A stretch of DNA of 37,421 nt from CAWULT01 sp963923455 (GTDB taxonomy: Bacteria; Acidobacteriota; Vicinamibacteria; Vicinamibacterales; UBA2999), in NCBI GenBank assembly GCA_963923455.1, contig CAWULT010000039.1, positions 1-37,421 on the forward strand, given 5' to 3'. The translations under genes were made by a program, and so were the position numbers. The notes under the pieces were generated by a model. The model was given only the letters and a program-made list of their open reading frames with translations. It had not been told where the DNA came from and did no database searches. Positions 7,064 to 16,092 of the stretch are shown one piece after another; the stretch's first letter is position 1; each line of letters begins with the position of its first letter.

Positions 7064-9562
7064 TCACGGTACCAATGTCTCGGGAAGCTTCAGCGCACGG
7101 AGTGCGAGAAGGTGAGCATGCCGGGTCCGGTCGTCGTATCGGCCGTGCCGTGGCAGATCCAGGATTGCCTGGAGCTCGATGACCTTCCGGCGGTCGTCCC
7201 GGGGGGCAAAGCGCTGCCTCAGAAGCACCTCTGGGTCCAACCGAACCAAGGAGGGCCGACCAACGCTCCTCAGGCAGCCCCAACCCGAGAAGCCGACTGG
7301 AGCGACGTAACGCCCGTCAGGCTTCGTCCACCCCTGCGTCGAAATTCGATTGGCAACGATAATCTGCTGCTCAGGAGTCGCAAGGCGAGCTGAATCGGCG
7401 AATTCCTTGCCTCCCCATCCCGCCCATGTCGTCTGCGCGATTCCGAGTCCACCGGACCAGGTGCCGCCGTCACGCCAATTTCCGCCGGATTCGCATCGCG
7501 CGATCGCATGCCAGTAGGCGTCCAACGCAACAGGCCTTCGGAACTGATCGCACGTGGACAAGGACACCCCTTCCTCGATCACCAGAGCTTGCACCAGGCA
7601 CTGATACTCAGTCTTGCCAGACACCCGAGGCATCTCACCTCGGCTGATGCTGGCCGGCAGTCGATACCCCCTCGACACGCCTCCATTCGGATCGGACGCC
7701 CGCACTTCGCTCGCAGGAGACTTAGGGGTGATATCTCCAATGCGCAGGATCTCGGCAACGAGTGCCCGCTGCCCCTTGCGGGTCGGGTGGACGCCGTCGG
7801 ACACGAGGTACTCAGGATGCCCAGCCGAGACCCTTGCCCAGTCCACCAACGCGACATTCGAATAGTCTCGGGCCACACGCTCGATGAGGTCGTTGTTCGG
7901 CCCCATCCACTTGCGTGGGGCACGTGTGTTGACAAGGATCACCTTCCGGTCGCCGGCGGCAGTCAGAATCCGCCGCAATTGAGCTTCGCTCACGTAACCA
8001 TTCGTGCCCAACTGGATCACGACGACCGGAGCCAACTGCTTCTTCGCCTCCCTGTCCTCGACCAGTCGCGCGATCTGGGCGGCTTGCCGTCCCACCTCGG
8101 CGTCGACGACTGCGTTGTCGATCGAGCTTCGCACGATGTCGGCTGTGGCCAGCAGCACCGAATCGCCCAGCGCTGTCACGCCTTCGTGCGTGGCTCTTCT
8201 CGCCACGACACCGCGGCCACGGACCGCCGGCTCTGTCACGCCAAGGAGCTGTTCGCCCGCCGAAGACTGGTGCGCCACTGGCTGAGCGTTAGGCCGAAGC
8301 GCCTCATCCCCGAGCACGGCCCGCACGTCGCGCGGAACGATGTCCGCGGGCTCTGGTGTCGTGTACAAGGCAACAGCGCTCCACGCCGCCAGGGCGACCG
8401 TGGCGATTACACCAATGGCGGCTTGCCCATTCGAACGCCAGACCGCGTGCAGGGCGCCTGCGAACCCGCCCTTCGGCGGAACCAGGCGAACCCGCTGGAA
8501 CGGCAGTTCCACCAAGCGATGAGAAGCCTCGGCTGCGAGCACGGTCAGGCCGAGTCGAATGACACTCACCCGCCATCCGCTGGCTGCAATGTCCATCTCA
8601 GGCCGTGTGACGCTGAAGATCGGATAGTGCCACAGATAGACCGCGTACGAGCGGGTACCGAGCCAGGCCATCGGAGCACATCCCAGCCAGCGGCCGAATG
8701 TCGAGTACGGACAACTCGCCGCCATCAATGTGGCTCCGGTCAGCAGCGAGACAGCGAGGAATCCTCCGCGGTAGAGCACGGAGCTGTTCTCTGTGAACAA
8801 CACAAAGCACAGCAGAATCAGGATCAGCGAGATGGCGCCAATCCAGGTAACCGTTTCGGGCGCCGGCCTCTGCGGCAAGGGCGCTCTTTGCCACCATCGC
8901 CACTGCGTGGCGAGGGCGCCGCCGGTGAACATGCCCATCGAGTGCGTGTGCGTTCCGTAGTACAGGGCGGTGCCGTCAGCCGCTTCCGGTATGCGCCAGA
9001 GGATCGCCAGGCCGGCCATGGCTGCCGTGGCACTTGCGGCCAGGGCCAGATTGATCAGAAGGATCGCGCGAGGACCGTACCGCTTCAGGACGAGAAGCGT
9101 CGTGATGGGAATCACCAGGTAGAACTGCTCTTCGAGAGACAGGGACCAGAGGTGGCGCAGAAGCGGCGGGCGGCCAACCGCCTCGAAGTAGGACTCTCCG
9201 CGCAGCATGTACCACCAGTTCGAGTAGTACAGGCTGGCCGCCAGAGTGTCTCCGCGCAGGTGCGCTGCCGCGTCCGGAAACCACCATCGGGCGCCGATGA
9301 TCACGACGGCGAGAGTCAGGCCCAGGGCCGGCAGCAGCCTCAGGGCTCTTCGGTAGTAGAACGTTCTCAGGCAAATCGTGTGAGTGTCGCTGAACTCCCG
9401 TAAGAGGAGCCCAGTGATGAGATAGCCGGACAACACGAAGAAGACGTCGACGCCGAGGAATCCGCCACGCATCCACGGCACGTCGGCATGGAAGAGGAGG
9501 ATGCCGACGATGGCGATGGCTCGAACCCCGTCGAGGGCCGGGAGTCGTCCTGACTTATGCAT
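7064..9562 (-). CDS. Acyltransferase-3 / SGNH / Rpf-like transglycosylase fusion
   Basis: 832 residues from the ATG at 9562; a GTG at 9622 would add 20. Residues about 5-365 form an OafA/YrhL-type acyltransferase-3 membrane domain: LPALDGVRA start, R14 and H25 of the R-x10-H motif, SGYLI, LWSLSLEEQFYL and about ten hydrophobic spans. After another span near 385-400 comes an SGNH domain with GDS (S468), GTN (519-521) and DGVH (D589, H592). Residues about 683-763 match an Rpf-like transglycosylase domain (ARCESGGNW with catalytic Glu E691, GGLGIAQTTW, EQQIIVANR, closing SGWGC); C690 and C763 would form the usual disulfide. The tail (about 793-826) resembles a degenerate peptidoglycan-binding repeat. 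AT3-SGNH proteins O-acetylate surface glycans; the lytic domain implies action on peptidoglycan in the periplasm. I know of no characterised protein with this domain set. Confidence 0.88.
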   Translation of the reverse strand: MHKSGRLPALDGVRAIAIVGILLFHADVPWMRGGFLGVDVFFVLSGYLITGLLLREFSDTHTICLRTFYYRRALRLLPALGLTLAVVIIGARWWFPDAAAHLRGDTLAASLYYSNWWYMLRGESYFEAVGRPPLLRHLWSLSLEEQFYLVIPITTLLVLKRYGPRAILLINLALAASATAAMAGLAILWRIPEAADGTALYYGTHTHSMGMFTGGALATQWRWWQRAPLPQRPAPETVTWIGAISLILILLCFVLFTENSSVLYRGGFLAVSLLTGATLMAASCPYSTFGRWLGCAPMAWLGTRSYAVYLWHYPIFSVTRPEMDIAASGWRVSVIRLGLTVLAAEASHRLVELPFQRVRLVPPKGGFAGALHAVWRSNGQAAIGVIATVALAAWSAVALYTTPEPADIVPRDVRAVLGDEALRPNAQPVAHQSSAGEQLLGVTEPAVRGRGVVARRATHEGVTALGDSVLLATADIVRSSIDNAVVDAEVGRQAAQIARLVEDREAKKQLAPVVVIQLGTNGYVSEAQLRRILTAAGDRKVILVNTRAPRKWMGPNNDLIERVARDYSNVALVDWARVSAGHPEYLVSDGVHPTRKGQRALVAEILRIGDITPKSPASEVRASDPNGGVSRGYRLPASISRGEMPRVSGKTEYQCLVQALVIEEGVSLSTCDQFRRPVALDAYWHAIARCESGGNWRDGGTWSGGLGIAQTTWAGWGGKEFADSARLATPEQQIIVANRISTQGWTKPDGRYVAPVGFSGWGCLRSVGRPSLVRLDPEVLLRQRFAPRDDRRKVIELQAILDLPRHGRYDDRTRHAHLLALRALKLPETLVP

Positions 9563-9760
9563 CACGCGGTTGCCCGTCAGAGAGGTCCTTTGCAGGACGA
9601 CTGCGCAAAGGGAATCTGACACGGCATGCGCCGAGTCAGTCCCTGTTCGCAGTCGACTGCTCGTGATGTCTGTTGCTTCGATAGTCTGGGCTCGACACCA
9701 GCCGTTGGAAGGGGGCTGGGCTGAGACGCACGCGAGCTTGGCGCGGTTGCCCCGCGGACC

Positions 9761-10564
9761 CTATCGCGTCGTCTTACCGAAGGCCTCCTGCCAGTCGCTG
9801 GCCAGCCGCTGCGCCTCCACGAGTTGCTGGGCTGGAAGCCTCCGCGACAGTTCGTCACGCAGGGCCGAATATTGGAGGAACTGCCCAGGAGCGACTCGAG
9901 ATGCCGCTACACTCACCCAGCGGTAGGCTTCGACGTGGCTCTGCTGCACACCGTGACCGTGATAGAGGGCGACGCCGAGGTGGTACTGGGCCGCGGGGTG
10001 CCCCTGGTCCGCCGCGCGCCGGAACCAAGACGAGGCGGCGCGGTAATCCTGCGTGACACCTTGACCGGTGTAGAACAGGGAGCCGAGCTGGTCCTGAGAC
10101 AGTTGGTCTCCTTGTTCAGCAGCCCGCCGGTACCATGCTGCCGCCATCCCGTAGTCTTTCACCACTCCCAAACCGTTGTAGTGAAGAGTGGCCAGCCTTT
10201 GCTGCGACTGCGCATGCCCCTGCTCGGCGGCCCGCTGCCACCATCGTGCTGCCAGGCGATAGTCACGTGGCAGACCACGCCCATCGTAGTAGAGCGTTGC
10301 CAGCTCATGCTGGGCTTCCGCGACGCCGGCCTCCGCGGCTTTTCTCCACCAAGAGGCCGCCAGCCAGGGATTGCGCGGTACGCCGTCGCCGACGCTGTAG
10401 CGTTGGCCCAACTGAGCCTGGGCGGCCGTGTCACCTTTCGCGGCGGATGCTCGAAGCCGCCGCATCTCCCCGGCGGATATCGGGCCAGCCATGGTCTGGG
10501 CAGACAACGAGACGGCCATGAGCAGCACGAAGGTGAGCGCCACTGCGCTCGTCCGGGTGGTCAT
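9761..10564 (-). CDS. Secreted Sel1-repeat protein
   Basis: 267 residues: a signal peptide (about 1-25, ending in SLSAQ), then five consecutive 36-residue Sel1-like repeats (about 45-225) with the diagnostic LG-x3-YxG-x-GVxxDYxxAxxWxxxAAxQG pattern, and a helical C-terminal tail. Sel1 repeats form TPR-like solenoids that scaffold protein complexes, in bacteria often periplasmic ones. The ATG at 10564 directly precedes the signal peptide. The gene lies 198 bp upstream of the acyltransferase fusion on the same strand, so it may be co-transcribed and serve as a periplasmic scaffold for the envelope enzymes. That role is inference. Confidence 0.85.
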   Translation of the reverse strand: MTTRTSAVALTFVLLMAVSLSAQTMAGPISAGEMRRLRASAAKGDTAAQAQLGQRYSVGDGVPRNPWLAASWWRKAAEAGVAEAQHELATLYYDGRGLPRDYRLAARWWQRAAEQGHAQSQQRLATLHYNGLGVVKDYGMAAAWYRRAAEQGDQLSQDQLGSLFYTGQGVTQDYRAASSWFRRAADQGHPAAQYHLGVALYHGHGVQQSHVEAYRWVSVAASRVAPGQFLQYSALRDELSRRLPAQQLVEAQRLASDWQEAFGKTTR

Positions 10565-10723
10565 CTGATGCGTCTCCTCGAGTCACGTCGTGAGCTGGTC
10601 GAGAGCTGGAGAACCCTCACGTAGTAGGACTGATACTCCCGAGATTGTGTTTGAACTGTCGGCGTTGTCCATCGGGACATCACACGAGGCACGGATTGGA
10701 CAACACGAGCGCAGTCGCCTGAA

Positions 10724-11286
10724 TCAGCTTTCTCCGATTGCGACCCGACTGAGCAGGGTTGAGTCAGACAGCAAGCGTTCCAGGCCACGAGCGACGGCAT
10801 GCGCCGGCTCAGCGCAGATCTTCACGGGGAGACTGGTCTCGCGGCTGAGGTGAAGGTCGAGGCCTCGAAGACGCGCGGCGCCACCCGTCAGGGTGATGCC
10901 TCCATCACACAAGTCCGCGGACATTTCCGGTGGTGTCCGGTCGAGGCAGGCACGGACCGCTCTGACGATTGGAAGGATGGTGAAGCCGACGGCTTCACGG
11001 AGCTCCTGGCGCGGCACCTCACGCGATTCTGGCCGGTATCGATAGACGCATCGCCCCTTCAGCGCGACCGTGGTGCTTTCATCAGGCCCTTTCGACATCC
11101 CGCATGCGACCTTGGCCGCCTCCGCGGTTTCGCTTCCGACCACAAGACCACTTCGGCGGAGTCGAACGCTATGACGGAGGGTTCGTCCAAAGCGATGCCC
11201 TGGTGATCGAGGATGATGACGGTGTTGGCCGTCCCCAAGTCGAGCCCGACGTCACGAGACCGAAGCGGTCTCCACAGAGAGTTCAC
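10724..11286 (-). pseudogene. mreB: Internally deleted mreB-like gene
   Basis: Two frames together give the ends of a MreB actin homologue. From a GTG at 11286 the first ~45 residues carry the phosphate-1 region (VGLDLGTANT) and EPSVIAF. At about 11150 the match jumps to another frame, which continues as VVGSETAEAAK (equivalent to the MreB IGERTAE segment) through TGGAARLRG (adenosine/phosphate-2 region) to the normal C-terminus at 10724. Roughly 150 central residues of a ~345-residue MreB are absent and the two halves are out of frame, so this is a deletion pseudogene rather than a sequencing slip. Its functional counterpart, if any, is not in this window. Confidence 0.8.
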
Positions 11287-11353
11287 CGTTCCGCGTCCTG
11301 CGGGACAGTGTGGCCACGGTGCTCTCGTGGCCGGATGTGGTAGCGCACACCCG

Positions 11354-12580
11354 TCAGAAGCCCGTCACGCTCAGCAAGCGAATCGGAGCCCCGTCCTTGC
11401 TCACAGTGGTCAGCAGATGCGTCGCAGCCGCCAGGGCGTCCTCGACGAGAGCGGCGCTGCCACCCGCCCCCAGTTGGTTTCGGGCCAGGACTGCCCCACC
11501 GGCGACGTGTGGAGCGGCCATCGAGGTTCCGGACATCGTGGTCGTCCCGCCGCCCAGCCTGGTCGACAGAATGGTGACGCCTGGCGCCCACATGTCGACG
11601 CACGCTCCGAAGTTGCTGAACGACGCTTCTCGGCTCGCTTGGTCTACCGCGGCAACGGTGATGACTCCTGCGTGCGTACCGGCCCTGGCTGGAGAGGACC
11701 CACAGGCGTCCCCACCGCTATTACCGGCCGCCACCGCGTATACGACGCCGGCGTCGGCTGATCGGACGACCGCGTCGTCGAGCGCGGGACTCAGGCCGCC
11801 GCCAAGGCTCAGGTTCGCCACGGAATTCCCGGCTCTGTTGGCCGTCACCCAGTCGACGCCCTTGATGACGTCGGACACGTATCCGCGTCCGTCGCAGCCG
11901 AGCACCTTCACGCCAACAAGGGCGACACCTGGGGCCACCCCGACGACGTCGCTCGTGTTGTCACGCGCGCCTATGGTGCCAGCGACGTGGGTTCCATGAC
12001 CGTTGCAGTCGCGATTGCTGCCGGTCGTGAAATTCACGTGCTTCGTCACGTTGAGATCGCGATGCTTTGCATCGATGCCCGTGTCAATCACGTAGGCCGT
12101 CACACCGAGAACGTCACCGCGGCCATCCCCAGCCACTGCGGACGACAGAGGAGCGTCGACAGCCGTGATGCCCCATGGAACAGACTGGGCCACCGCAGCG
12201 ACGACGCCGTCTGGCTGAACGCTGTCGACCAAGGGATCTTGTTTAAGGTCAGCGACTTGCGCGGGCGTCAACCGCGCCGTGAACCCTCTCACGGAGGCGC
12301 CGAACACATGCCTTGCCTGGAAACCGAGCCGGCGCTCGAGGCTCTGCACGGCTCCGACGACGCCCCGATCCAGGTAGGCCCAGCTGTCGGCATCACGTCG
12401 CATGCGGTCGTTGACGACCAGCTGGCTCGCGAACCCATTCAACGGCGCGTACGGGTCCATCAGTACGATCACCTGCGACGTCGGCGATGTGCCCGCGGTT
12501 GACTGCGCGGCGGCCGCAAAGGGGCAGGCGAGCAGGCCATACAGCAACAGCGAACCCCACCTGGCCTGCCCCTTGCTCAT
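11354..12580 (-). CDS. Secreted subtilisin-family serine protease (S8, proteinase-K-like)
   Basis: 408 residues. A signal peptide (about 1-25) is followed by an inhibitor_I9-type propeptide (about 36-130) and the S8 catalytic domain with the full triad D166 (VIDTGID), H195 (NGHGTHVAG) and S353 (GTSMAAPHVAG), plus the oxyanion Asn N287 (AAGNSGG). No C-terminal sorting domain is visible; the protein ends shortly after the catalytic fold. The ATG at 12580 has GGGGGAG upstream. It lies only 23 bp downstream of the Oar-like TonB-dependent receptor, so the two are very probably one operon. Export beyond the periplasm would need a separate route. Confidence 0.93.
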   Translation of the reverse strand: MSKGQARWGSLLLYGLLACPFAAAAQSTAGTSPTSQVIVLMDPYAPLNGFASQLVVNDRMRRDADSWAYLDRGVVGAVQSLERRLGFQARHVFGASVRGFTARLTPAQVADLKQDPLVDSVQPDGVVAAVAQSVPWGITAVDAPLSSAVAGDGRGDVLGVTAYVIDTGIDAKHRDLNVTKHVNFTTGSNRDCNGHGTHVAGTIGARDNTSDVVGVAPGVALVGVKVLGCDGRGYVSDVIKGVDWVTANRAGNSVANLSLGGGLSPALDDAVVRSADAGVVYAVAAGNSGGDACGSSPARAGTHAGVITVAAVDQASREASFSNFGACVDMWAPGVTILSTRLGGGTTTMSGTSMAAPHVAGGAVLARNQLGAGGSAALVEDALAAATHLLTTVSKDGAPIRLLSVTGF

Positions 12581-12603
12581 GTCGTCAGCTCCCCCGCGAG
12601 TGA

Positions 12604-15600
12604 TCAGAAGTTGAACTTCACGCCAAGACGAATCGCACGCGGCCCTTGAAACAGGTTGTCCATTCCGTAGGCAGTGTTCCTCCGCTGCGGCGCCGTCGCG
12701 TCGTTGATATACGTATTCCAGTTCGACATGATGCCGTTCGTCAGGATGTAGTTCAAGGCCTCTGGCTCGTTCGCCACCGGCAGGCGCAGGGTGGCGATGC
12801 TCGGGTTCACACCGGCGGGCGACGTGTTGCGACCGAGCACATTGGCCTCGTCGAACACGTTCAGCACGTTGAACTCGAACACCAGCGACCGGGCGCCCGA
12901 GAGGCTGAGGCGATGCGACACCAGCAGGTCAGTGTTGGTGAACGCCGGGGTGCGGCCCATGTCTCCGCGACCAGACAGGATGGCTGCGGCGTATAAGGTG
13001 TACAGGCTCGTCAACGGCGTGCCGGACTGCGCCGTGGTGAACAGCGCTACGTTCGTGGACTGGCCGCCCATCCCCCACTGGTGTGCGTAGGACCCGAACA
13101 GATTCAGCACGTGGGGTCGGTCTGTCGCCAGGCGGCCGTTGTCGGGCGCCCCGGCCGCGGTGAAGCCGATGTGGGGAAGGTCGAAGAACCGGTTCACGCC
13201 AGGAGACGTGCGGCCGACACCGTTGGTGATTTCGTCCGAGCTCGCCAATCCCGAGTAGTTACCGAACAGCCGGCTCCATGTGTACGAGGCGTTCCAGGAG
13301 ATGTTGTTCGCGTAGCGGCGGTCGACGCGGAACTCGAGCGCGTCGTAGTCGCGCTGGGGTTTCGTGGTCTTGGCGTAGCCGAACTGCCTCGCGGTCGAAG
13401 CATGGAGTCCCTCTCCTGGATTGCCGATGATGTACGCCTCGGAGCCGTCGGGGGTCGGAAAACCGGCGTCCTCAATGGCGTGGTCCACCTGTTTGTGCGT
13501 GTATCGAGCGCTGAGCAGCGTGTTGACTGTCAACTGCCGCTCGATGCCCACGGACCACTCGGTCTGGGTGAACGGCTTCAGCTTCGGGTCGACCTGCCCG
13601 GTGTAGATGTCTGCCTGCGGGTCGTTGGAGGCGATGCGATAGTCGTACTGGCAGCGTGACAGTCCCGAGCTGTTGGGAATCGGGCACTTACCGCCGAGCA
13701 CGTCCTGGTTACTGCCCAGCACACGAGACAGGGTGTAGTCGTCGTACCTTGTGTTCGGCTGGATCTCGAAATAGTCGATCCGGTAGAAGTCACCACCAAA
13801 CGACCCGCGCGGGAGCTCGAACTTCAGGCGGTCCTGGAATCGGTTGACGCTCGCCAGGAGCTTCGTGCGATTGTCGTTGGTCAGCGCATAGGCGACCCCA
13901 ACCCTGGGAACCATCTTGTCGAAGAACCCGAAGTTGATGGGTGCCGCGTAGCCGTTGAACGACGGCAGGTCTTCCTTTTCCATCCGTATGCCCGCGTTGA
14001 CGGTCAGCCGCGAGGCTGGCTGCCACTGGTCCTGCACGAAGATGGACTGCGCGGTATTGCTGGCCGTGCCTAGTGTTCCGAAGCGGACCAGCTGGCCGGC
14101 CCCGATCGCCGACGGGCTGACCGCGTCGGCACGACCGGTGAGGTCGTTCATGTCGTAACCGTAGTACAGCTGCACGTAGCCGAGTGGCACGTAGCCCCGG
14201 TTCACGTTGTTGCTCAGGCGGGAGAACTGGTAGCCCACCTTGAACTGGTGCCGCCCCCCGAAGTCGTTCACGAGCCAGGTCGCGCTGGAGTCGACGCTGA
14301 GTCGGGTCGACTCGTCGGCGTTGATTTGCGTGTTGCCGGTCGGAAGGTTGTTGAAACCGAGGGCACAGCCCGCGTACGAGGGCGGGGCCAGGCCCGTGCA
14401 GACGTAGCGCGTCAGCTGCGGGATGGACTTGGAACTGAGCCGCTCGTTGAGATAGCCCCGGGCCACACGCAGGTTGCCCAGGAAACCACCCCTGGGAGCC
14501 CAGTTGGCATTGGCCGACACGTTGTTCGCGTCTTGCTTTCCGCCTTGGCGGGTGGTCAGGTCGGCGCCGGTGAGCACCCCGGTCGAGCCCCCAAAGTTTG
14601 CCGACGGCGGCAGATTTCCGAGGGAGATCTGGTTGTGGGGAAAGACGCCATTTTCGACGTAGGGATTCAGGGTGTAGCTGCCGGTCAGGCGAAGCGCATT
14701 CGAGGGCTGGCCGTCGACCCGCGCCTGGAGATAGTGGGCGGTGCGGGTTCTGGCATACGTGGCCTCGGCGGTCTTTGTCCTGGTGCGCGGGTCCGACGTG
14801 AAATATTCCGTCGTTCGCGTCTCGTCGTAGACCTGCGGCGTGTAGCTCGCGAAGAACCAAGCGCGGTTGCGAGCGATCGGGCCGCCGACCGCGTTGACCG
14901 GGAAGTAGTTCGCGAAGTCGTCCTTTTTCGGCTGGAGGTACTCGTTGACCTGGACGAACGCGGGTCCAGTGCCGCTGCGGAACGAGTTCAGAATCTTGCG
15001 CGGGTCGCCTTGCAGGGAACCTGGCTCGAAGGTAGACCCGACGGTACCTCGAAGCGTGTTGGTGCCGCTCTTCGTAACGACACTGACGACACCACCCGTG
15101 GCCCCGCCGAATTCGGCATTGAAGCCACTGGTCTTGATCTGCATCTCCTCGACGACCTCGAAGGGCAGATTGTTGTTCAGATTCAGCACGCCAGTCCGGA
15201 AGTTGGAGGTTTCGAGACCGTCGATGACGAACGAGTTCTCAGAACCGGAGGCACCGTCAATCTGGAACTGCCCGCTCAGTGGCTCCGGCCGAGCCGCTGG
15301 AGCCAGCTTGAAGAGACTGCTCATGTTGACGCCCTTCGGCAGCGTCTCGATGGCCTGAGCCGTGACGTTCGTCTGGATGGTGGTCTGGGTCGGGTCGAGC
15401 CGCGGCGGCGTCGCCGTCACGGTGAGCTGTTCCGAGACCGCTCCGACGCGAAGGCTCACGTCGACGGTCGTCGTTCTACCGATGGCCACCTCGACATCGT
15501 CGGACACCGCAGTCTGGAATCCATCCAGCGTCGTCGTCAGCGTGTACTTGCCAGGAGGCACGAGTGCCAGTAGATAGCGGCCCTCGGCATTTGAGACCAC

Positions 15601-15771
15601 CGACTGGTTGACCGCGCCGCCCTCGATCCTGACGACAGCCCCTGGCGTCGCGCCACCGGATGCGTCCGACACCGTGCCCCGAACCGATCCGGTCGTCTCC
15701 TGAGCGACGAGGGTGACGGGTACACCGAGCACGAGAGAACAGAGAGCCACGAGCACGAGCAACTTGCGCAT
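12604..15771 (-). CDS. Oar-like TonB-dependent outer-membrane receptor with carboxypeptidase-regulatory-like domain
   Basis: 1055 residues. A signal peptide (about 1-23) is followed by a carboxypeptidase-regulatory-like beta-sandwich (about 28-110; GSVRGTVSDASGG, then a YTLT strand), a plug domain (about 120-240; VIDGLE, NAEFGG, VVSVVTKSGTN) and a large beta-barrel ending in an aromatic residue (GVKFNF), as outer-membrane proteins do. The ATG at 15771 has GAGGTGAT upstream. This Oar/CarboxypepD_reg architecture is abundant in Acidobacteriota and myxobacteria and is energised by TonB-ExbB-ExbD; ExbD proteins are encoded at the right end of this window. The substrate is unknown. A Myxococcus Oar protein is needed for secretion of the subtilisin-like protease PopC, and here the next gene is a subtilisin. 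Confidence 0.92.
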   Translation of the reverse strand: MRKLLVLVALCSLVLGVPVTLVAQETTGSVRGTVSDASGGATPGAVVRIEGGAVNQSVVSNAEGRYLLALVPPGKYTLTTTLDGFQTAVSDDVEVAIGRTTTVDVSLRVGAVSEQLTVTATPPRLDPTQTTIQTNVTAQAIETLPKGVNMSSLFKLAPAARPEPLSGQFQIDGASGSENSFVIDGLETSNFRTGVLNLNNNLPFEVVEEMQIKTSGFNAEFGGATGGVVSVVTKSGTNTLRGTVGSTFEPGSLQGDPRKILNSFRSGTGPAFVQVNEYLQPKKDDFANYFPVNAVGGPIARNRAWFFASYTPQVYDETRTTEYFTSDPRTRTKTAEATYARTRTAHYLQARVDGQPSNALRLTGSYTLNPYVENGVFPHNQISLGNLPPSANFGGSTGVLTGADLTTRQGGKQDANNVSANANWAPRGGFLGNLRVARGYLNERLSSKSIPQLTRYVCTGLAPPSYAGCALGFNNLPTGNTQINADESTRLSVDSSATWLVNDFGGRHQFKVGYQFSRLSNNVNRGYVPLGYVQLYYGYDMNDLTGRADAVSPSAIGAGQLVRFGTLGTASNTAQSIFVQDQWQPASRLTVNAGIRMEKEDLPSFNGYAAPINFGFFDKMVPRVGVAYALTNDNRTKLLASVNRFQDRLKFELPRGSFGGDFYRIDYFEIQPNTRYDDYTLSRVLGSNQDVLGGKCPIPNSSGLSRCQYDYRIASNDPQADIYTGQVDPKLKPFTQTEWSVGIERQLTVNTLLSARYTHKQVDHAIEDAGFPTPDGSEAYIIGNPGEGLHASTARQFGYAKTTKPQRDYDALEFRVDRRYANNISWNASYTWSRLFGNYSGLASSDEITNGVGRTSPGVNRFFDLPHIGFTAAGAPDNGRLATDRPHVLNLFGSYAHQWGMGGQSTNVALFTTAQSGTPLTSLYTLYAAAILSGRGDMGRTPAFTNTDLLVSHRLSLSGARSLVFEFNVLNVFDEANVLGRNTSPAGVNPSIATLRLPVANEPEALNYILTNGIMSNWNTYINDATAPQRRNTAYGMDNLFQGPRAIRLGVKFNF

Positions 15772-16092
15772 TGGTTACATCACCTCGTTCGGCAGAGGCC
15801 CCTGACCCCTGCAGATGTTGTGGACCATTTGTCCTTGGCCCATGGACGAGGTTTACCAGGAACTGCCGGGATCGGCACTCCGTCTCAGAAGTGAGTACAG
15901 AGAGATACGACCGCGGCGACTTCTGTGTTGCTGCCAGAATCTGACTGGGGTGGCTACAGACGGACGCGTGCGTCGACTCGCCGCCATGGGAAGGGGCTTC
16001 TCAGATGCCCGCGTGCCATGGAGCGTCCAGAACATTCTGGTACTAGGGTTATGTCGGGATGGCCTCGGACTGAGGTGGGCCCTAGCCTCTCG
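15772..16092. other. Non-coding region upstream of the TonB-dependent receptor
   Basis: This ~320-bp stretch must hold the promoter of the minus-strand receptor operon and the eroded left part of an IS3-type element. I found no convincing -35/-10 pair, hairpin or credible gene. The short plus-strand frames through it lack a ribosome site and recognisable protein character. Confidence 0.4.

Noticed and set aside
7508..9403. 631-codon plus-strand open frame
   Set aside because: It lies wholly antisense to the acyltransferase fusion, lacks a ribosome site and shows no domain character; it results from high-GC codon use in the real gene.
14248..15573. 441-codon plus-strand open frame
   Set aside because: Antisense to the TonB-dependent receptor, with low-complexity Arg/Gly/Val composition and no motif.
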